Assembly: GCA_937924525.1 (NCBI GenBank)
Contig: CALDSU010000005.1
Location: 248,001 to 312,000 of the forward strand
Length of the DNA stretch: 64,000 bases
Reading direction: 5' to 3'
Source: an uncultured Bryobacteraceae bacterium
Lineage (GTDB): Bacteria; Acidobacteriota; Terriglobia; Bryobacterales; Bryobacteraceae
The notes beneath the pieces were generated by a model. It worked only from the letters and a program-made list of their open reading frames with translations, was not told where the DNA came from and did no database searches. This document shows positions 60,844 through 64,000 of the stretch, piece by piece. The translations under genes and the position numbers were made by a program. Every line of letters starts with the position of its first letter. Position 1 is the first letter of the stretch.

Positions 60844-61710
60844 TCACAGCACGGCACGCAGTGCGTCGAATTCTTCCTGAAACGACGGACCCATTGCGTG
60901 CGCCACTTCTTCCAGGCCGAATCGGCCGGGCGCGTCGCGGGCCTTCACGTCCGCGTCCGCAGGCGGCGGCTCGAGCGTGTAACCCAGGCGCGTGACGTAG
61001 CGGTCCGCGGTTTGCACAACGTGGGCCAGGTGGAGCGCTCCTCCGGCCGCCTGCTCCGGCGCATGATGATAGGTGACCGCCTCGCGGATCGGCATGGGCA
61101 GATTCCACCGTTCGAGAATCCATCCCGAAACTTCGGCGTGCGACACTCCCAGCCACTCCGTTTCCAAAAGGCGCATGGGCGTAGCCTCCCGCTCGGCCGC
61201 CTGGTGGAGTTTTTCGAAGTCCTCCGGGATGGCGATGGCGGTGAGCAAACGGCCGATGTCATGCAGCAAGCCGGCGGCGAACGCGCCCTCGGCGTAAGGC
61301 GCCGGGGCGTGCAGGACGATCAGGTCGGCCATGACGCCGCAGGCCAGCGCGTGCAGGTTGAAAAGCCGGGCCGACCAGCGGCGGGGCACCCGCGCCGTGG
61401 CCCAGCGCCTGGTCACGCTCAGCCCCAGCACCAGATTCCGGATCTTCACCATCCCCACGATGGACAACGCGTGCCGCACCGAGTTGACCGTGGCGCGGCG
61501 TCCGTAGAGCGGCGAATTCACCACCCGCAGAATCGTTCCCGCCAACACCGTATCGTTTTCGATCAGCGTCGCCAATTGCGCAAAGGAGACGTCCTCGTTG
61601 GCCAGCGAGGCCATGACTTTCGCCAGGACGGGCGAGAAGGGGGGCAGCAAGTCGATCGAAGCCAGCAGTTTCTCGCGCCGATCGGCCGCCACGGGAGTGG
61701 GGGCGCTCAT
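60844..61710 (-). CDS. HDOD-domain signalling protein
   Basis: This 288-residue protein is an HDOD domain (LLPPFSPVLAKVMASLANEDVSFAQLATLIENDTVLAGTILRVVNSPLYGRRATVNSVRHALSIVGMVKIRNLVLGLSV) with an HD-like metal pattern (FAAGLLHDIGRLLTAIAI, TYHHAPEQA). HDOD proteins act as signalling scaffolds for stress, motility or c-di-GMP pathways. The ATG at 61710 (MSAPTPVAADRREKLLASIDLLP) is chosen over the track start at 61779, because the extra 23 residues are arginine-rich and lie in the divergent promoter region. Confidence 0.9.
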   Translation of the reverse strand: MSAPTPVAADRREKLLASIDLLPPFSPVLAKVMASLANEDVSFAQLATLIENDTVLAGTILRVVNSPLYGRRATVNSVRHALSIVGMVKIRNLVLGLSVTRRWATARVPRRWSARLFNLHALACGVMADLIVLHAPAPYAEGAFAAGLLHDIGRLLTAIAIPEDFEKLHQAAEREATPMRLLETEWLGVSHAEVSGWILERWNLPMPIREAVTYHHAPEQAAGGALHLAHVVQTADRYVTRLGYTLEPPPADADVKARDAPGRFGLEEVAHAMGPSFQEEFDALRAVL

Positions 61711-61799
61711 ACTCGGGCTTATCGGCCGCCGGCCACCCGGTTTGAACGAGCTCCCGCGGGGGCCGCGCCCGGCCCGCAACCCGCAGTAGGATAAGGTGA

Positions 61800-62561
61800 A
61801 TGTCTCTCCCCGCCGGACCGGCCATCGTGGCGCACAACCTGCGCAAGGTCTACGGTTCCAAGGCGGCCGTGGACGGGCTCAACCTCACCGTGCCCCGCGG
61901 CTGCTTCTTCGGTTTCCTGGGACCGAACGGCGCCGGCAAGTCCACCACGATCCGGATGCTGACCGGGCTGATCCCGCCCACCTCCGGCTCCATGGAGATC
62001 CTGGGCATGGCCATGCCGGACGACGCGCTGGCCATCAAGCGGCGCATCGGCCTCGTGCCCGACGAGTCCCTGCTGTTCGACCGGCTGACCGGCGCCGAGT
62101 ACCTCGAGTTCATCGGGCGGATGTACGGCCTGCCCCGCCGCCAGGCGCGCGAGCGCGGCGCCAGTCTGCTGCGCCTGTTTGAACTCGACGAAAGCAGCCG
62201 CAAACTGATCGCGGAGTACTCCAAAGGCATGCGGAAGCGCCTGGCGATGGCGGCGGCCCTGATTCACCGGCCCGATCTGTTCCTGATGGACGAGCCTTTC
62301 GAAGGCGTCGACGCCGTCGGCGCGCGGCTGATGAAGGAAATTCTTCTCGACCTGGTCCGCCAGGGCGCCACCATCTTTCTGACCTCGCACGTGCTCGAGG
62401 TGGTGGAGCGGCTCTGCGACCGGGTCGCGATCATCCACGAAGGCAAGATCGTGCGCGAAGGACCGATGGAGGAACTTCGCTCGGGATCGGAAACGCTGGA
62501 GGATGTGTTCGTCAAGGTGGTGGGCGCCGAGCGCGCCTTCGAACGGCTGGAGTGGCTCTGA
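61800..62561 (+). CDS. ABC transporter ATP-binding protein
   Basis: This 253-residue ATPase has Walker A (GPNGAGKS), the Q loop (RMLTGLIPPTSG), the signature YSKGMRKRLAMAAAL (YSKGM instead of LSGGQ, as in the ABC-2 export subfamily), Walker B LFLMDEPFEGVD and the H loop LTSHVLEVVERL. The short C-terminus (SETLEDVFVKVVGAERAFERLEWL) is typical of ABC-2 type exporters of the CcmA/NatA group. The permease gene starts immediately after its stop. Confidence 0.95.
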   Translation: MSLPAGPAIVAHNLRKVYGSKAAVDGLNLTVPRGCFFGFLGPNGAGKSTTIRMLTGLIPPTSGSMEILGMAMPDDALAIKRRIGLVPDESLLFDRLTGAEYLEFIGRMYGLPRRQARERGASLLRLFELDESSRKLIAEYSKGMRKRLAMAAALIHRPDLFLMDEPFEGVDAVGARLMKEILLDLVRQGATIFLTSHVLEVVERLCDRVAIIHEGKIVREGPMEELRSGSETLEDVFVKVVGAERAFERLEWL

Positions 62562-64000
62562 ATGCTGGCGGCGATTGCGCGCGCGCAGTGGCTGAGCCTG
62601 CGCAACCTGCGCGGCGCCAGCGTGCCCGGGCTTGCGGTCACCGCCCTCACCTCGCTGGTCTGGTACGGGCTGTGGGCGTTCCTGGCGGCGGCGGTGTTCG
62701 AAGTCATGGCCGAACCCCGCTTCCGGCGGTGGGTGGAGATGGGTCTGCCCCGGGGACTGGCGGTGATGACGATTTACTGGCAGTTCGCTCCGATTCTGGT
62801 GGCCAGCCTGGGCGCTTCCCTGGACCTGCGGAAACTGGTGGTCTACCCTATCCCCGAGCGTTCGCTGTTCTGGAGCGAGGTGGCGCTGCGGCTCACGACG
62901 GCGGGCGAGATGCTGCTGTTGCTGACTGGCATCGTGGCCGGGCTGCTGGCGAATCCGGAAGGGGGCGGCTGGCGCGCGGCGCCGCGGATTCTGCTGGCGG
63001 CGGGAATGTTCACCGGCGGCAACCTGCTCCTGGCCGCCGGCGTCCGGAACCTGATTGAGCGATTGCTCAGCCGGCGCGGCATCCGCGAGATCGCGATTCT
63101 GACGCTGGTGCTGGCCGCCACCTTGCCGCAACTGGCCCTCGCGTGGGGCGTGCCCGCCGAACGGCTGAAAGCGTGGTTTGCCGAGATGCCGCTGGTCTTC
63201 TGGCCGTGGGCGGCCGCCGCGCGGCTCCTGCTGTCGGGAACGGAATGGACCCCCTGGCTGGCGCTGGGCTGCTGGGTGGCGGCAGCCTACGGCTTCGGCC
63301 GCTGGCAATTCCGGCGCAGCTTGCGGTACGACTTCAGCGCCGCGCAAGCCACCGGGTCCGCGCCGCCGGGAGCGCGTCCCTCGCGCTTTGAGTGGTGGTT
63401 CCGGCTGCCGGGGCTTTTGCCGGACCCGGTGGGCGCGCTGGTGGAAAAAGAGGCTCGCACGCTGGCCCGCAACCCGCGTTTCCGCCTCGTGTTCATCATG
63501 GGATTTACCTTCGGGCTCCTGGTCTGGCTGCCGTTCCTGGTGGGCGAGAACCGTTCGGCGGCCATCGTGGCGAATTTCCTGACCGTGGTCTCCGTGTACG
63601 CGCTCACGCTGTTGGGCCAGGTGTCCTATTGGAACGCTTTCGGGTTCGACCGTTCGGCGGTGCTGGTCTATTACGCGGTTCCGGCGCCGCTGTCGCGAGC
63701 GCTGCTGGCCAAGAATATCGCCATGGCGCTCTACCTGGCGCTGGAAATCCTGCTGGTGACCGCGGCGTGCGTGCTGCTGGGGATGCCGGTCAGCGCCGGC
63801 AAGGCGCTCGAAGCCGTGGCGGTCACCGCGACGCTGGCGCTCTACCTGTTCGCGGCGGGCAATTTGAGCTCGGTCTACGTGCCTCGCGCGATGCACCCGG
63901 AGCGAGTCGGCCAGGGCGGAGGCGGCGGGCGAATGCAGGGTTTGTTGCTGCTGATTTACCCGGTAGCCGGGATTCCGGTGGCGCTCGCGTATCTGGCCCG
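62562..64000 (+). CDS. ABC-2 type permease (truncated by window edge)
   Basis: This ORF begins with ATG directly after the ATPase stop and runs off the window, so only the first 479 residues are seen. It is missing from the ORF track because no stop is present. Long hydrophobic segments (LAVTALTSLVWYGLWAFLAAAVFEV, LLLLTGIVAGLLA, ILLAAGMFTGGNLLLAAGV, FIMGFTFGLLVWLPFLVG, NFLTVVSVYALTLLGQV, ALLAKNIAMALYLALEILLVTAACVLL) mark it as the membrane partner of the preceding ATPase. The cargo is unknown. Confidence 0.88.
   Translation, partial: MLAAIARAQWLSLRNLRGASVPGLAVTALTSLVWYGLWAFLAAAVFEVMAEPRFRRWVEMGLPRGLAVMTIYWQFAPILVASLGASLDLRKLVVYPIPERSLFWSEVALRLTTAGEMLLLLTGIVAGLLANPEGGGWRAAPRILLAAGMFTGGNLLLAAGVRNLIERLLSRRGIREIAILTLVLAATLPQLALAWGVPAERLKAWFAEMPLVFWPWAAAARLLLSGTEWTPWLALGCWVAAAYGFGRWQFRRSLRYDFSAAQATGSAPPGARPSRFEWWFRLPGLLPDPVGALVEKEARTLARNPRFRLVFIMGFTFGLLVWLPFLVGENRSAAIVANFLTVVSVYALTLLGQVSYWNAFGFDRSAVLVYYAVPAPLSRALLAKNIAMALYLALEILLVTAACVLLGMPVSAGKALEAVAVTATLALYLFAAGNLSSVYVPRAMHPERVGQGGGGGRMQGLLLLIYPVAGIPVALAYLA

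Overview
The window reads as one 64-kb stretch of a GC-rich, Gram-negative chromosome, most likely an Acidobacteriota member of the Solibacter/Bryobacterales type. This is an inference from gene content: an Oar-like TonB-dependent receptor with an N-terminal carboxypeptidase-regulatory-like domain, a planctomycete-type cytochrome/DUF1549/DUF1553 protein, a Tat-exported sulfatase, several secreted glycosidase-like proteins, a fused indolepyruvate:ferredoxin oxidoreductase, and lpxD and a SurA-like chaperone that imply an LPS-bearing outer membrane. No rRNA, tRNA, CRISPR array, insertion sequence or prophage gene was recognised.

Layout. 1-1575 (minus): a methylmalonyl-CoA mutase truncated by the window edge and a TGS-domain GTPase. 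1643-6786 (plus): a compact run of ppx, a CHAD protein split into two half genes, a SurA-like chaperone, a YhaM-like exonuclease and a BlaI-type repressor. 6802-13894 (minus): a six-gene sugar-use type operon of a secreted (alpha/alpha)6 glycosidase, two half-size EamA transporters, an SDR, an IclR regulator and a secreted barrel-like protein. 13992-18505 (minus): an orphan Cas6-like RAMP protein, ychF, moxR, and a MarR/NTF2-like pair with a visible operator. 18728-31637: a methyltransferase, a PQQ-propeller protein, the DUF1549 cytochrome protein, a CoA-transferase, secreted proteins and two more glycosidase-like genes. 31850-35242: the fused oxidoreductase, closed by a strong terminator shared with the convergent TonB receptor (35361-38639). 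38640-39387 is the only long gene-free gap and carries a structured leader and short palindromic repeats.

The right half is mainly housekeeping. lpxD, a LOG-family protein and a SpoIIE phosphatase form an ATGA-coupled unit, followed by an aldo/keto reductase homologue that has lost its catalytic tetrad. A MEMO1 homologue precedes rpsA. murB, a small membrane protein, trxB, ridA, an M16 protease and a TPM-domain protein lie in one minus-strand series. A lipoprotein, a DUF2461 protein and a frameshifted polytopic membrane protein run the other way. A sulfatase, dnaG and rpoD form a modified macromolecular-synthesis cluster. fabI, an HDOD protein and an ABC transporter pair close the window. The items most worth following up are the orphan Cas6, the nested stem-loop at 51358-51421 in the leader of a small membrane protein gene, the six-gene IclR operon with its split transporter, the split CHAD genes next to ppx, and the palindromes sharing a GTCGGAGAC core.
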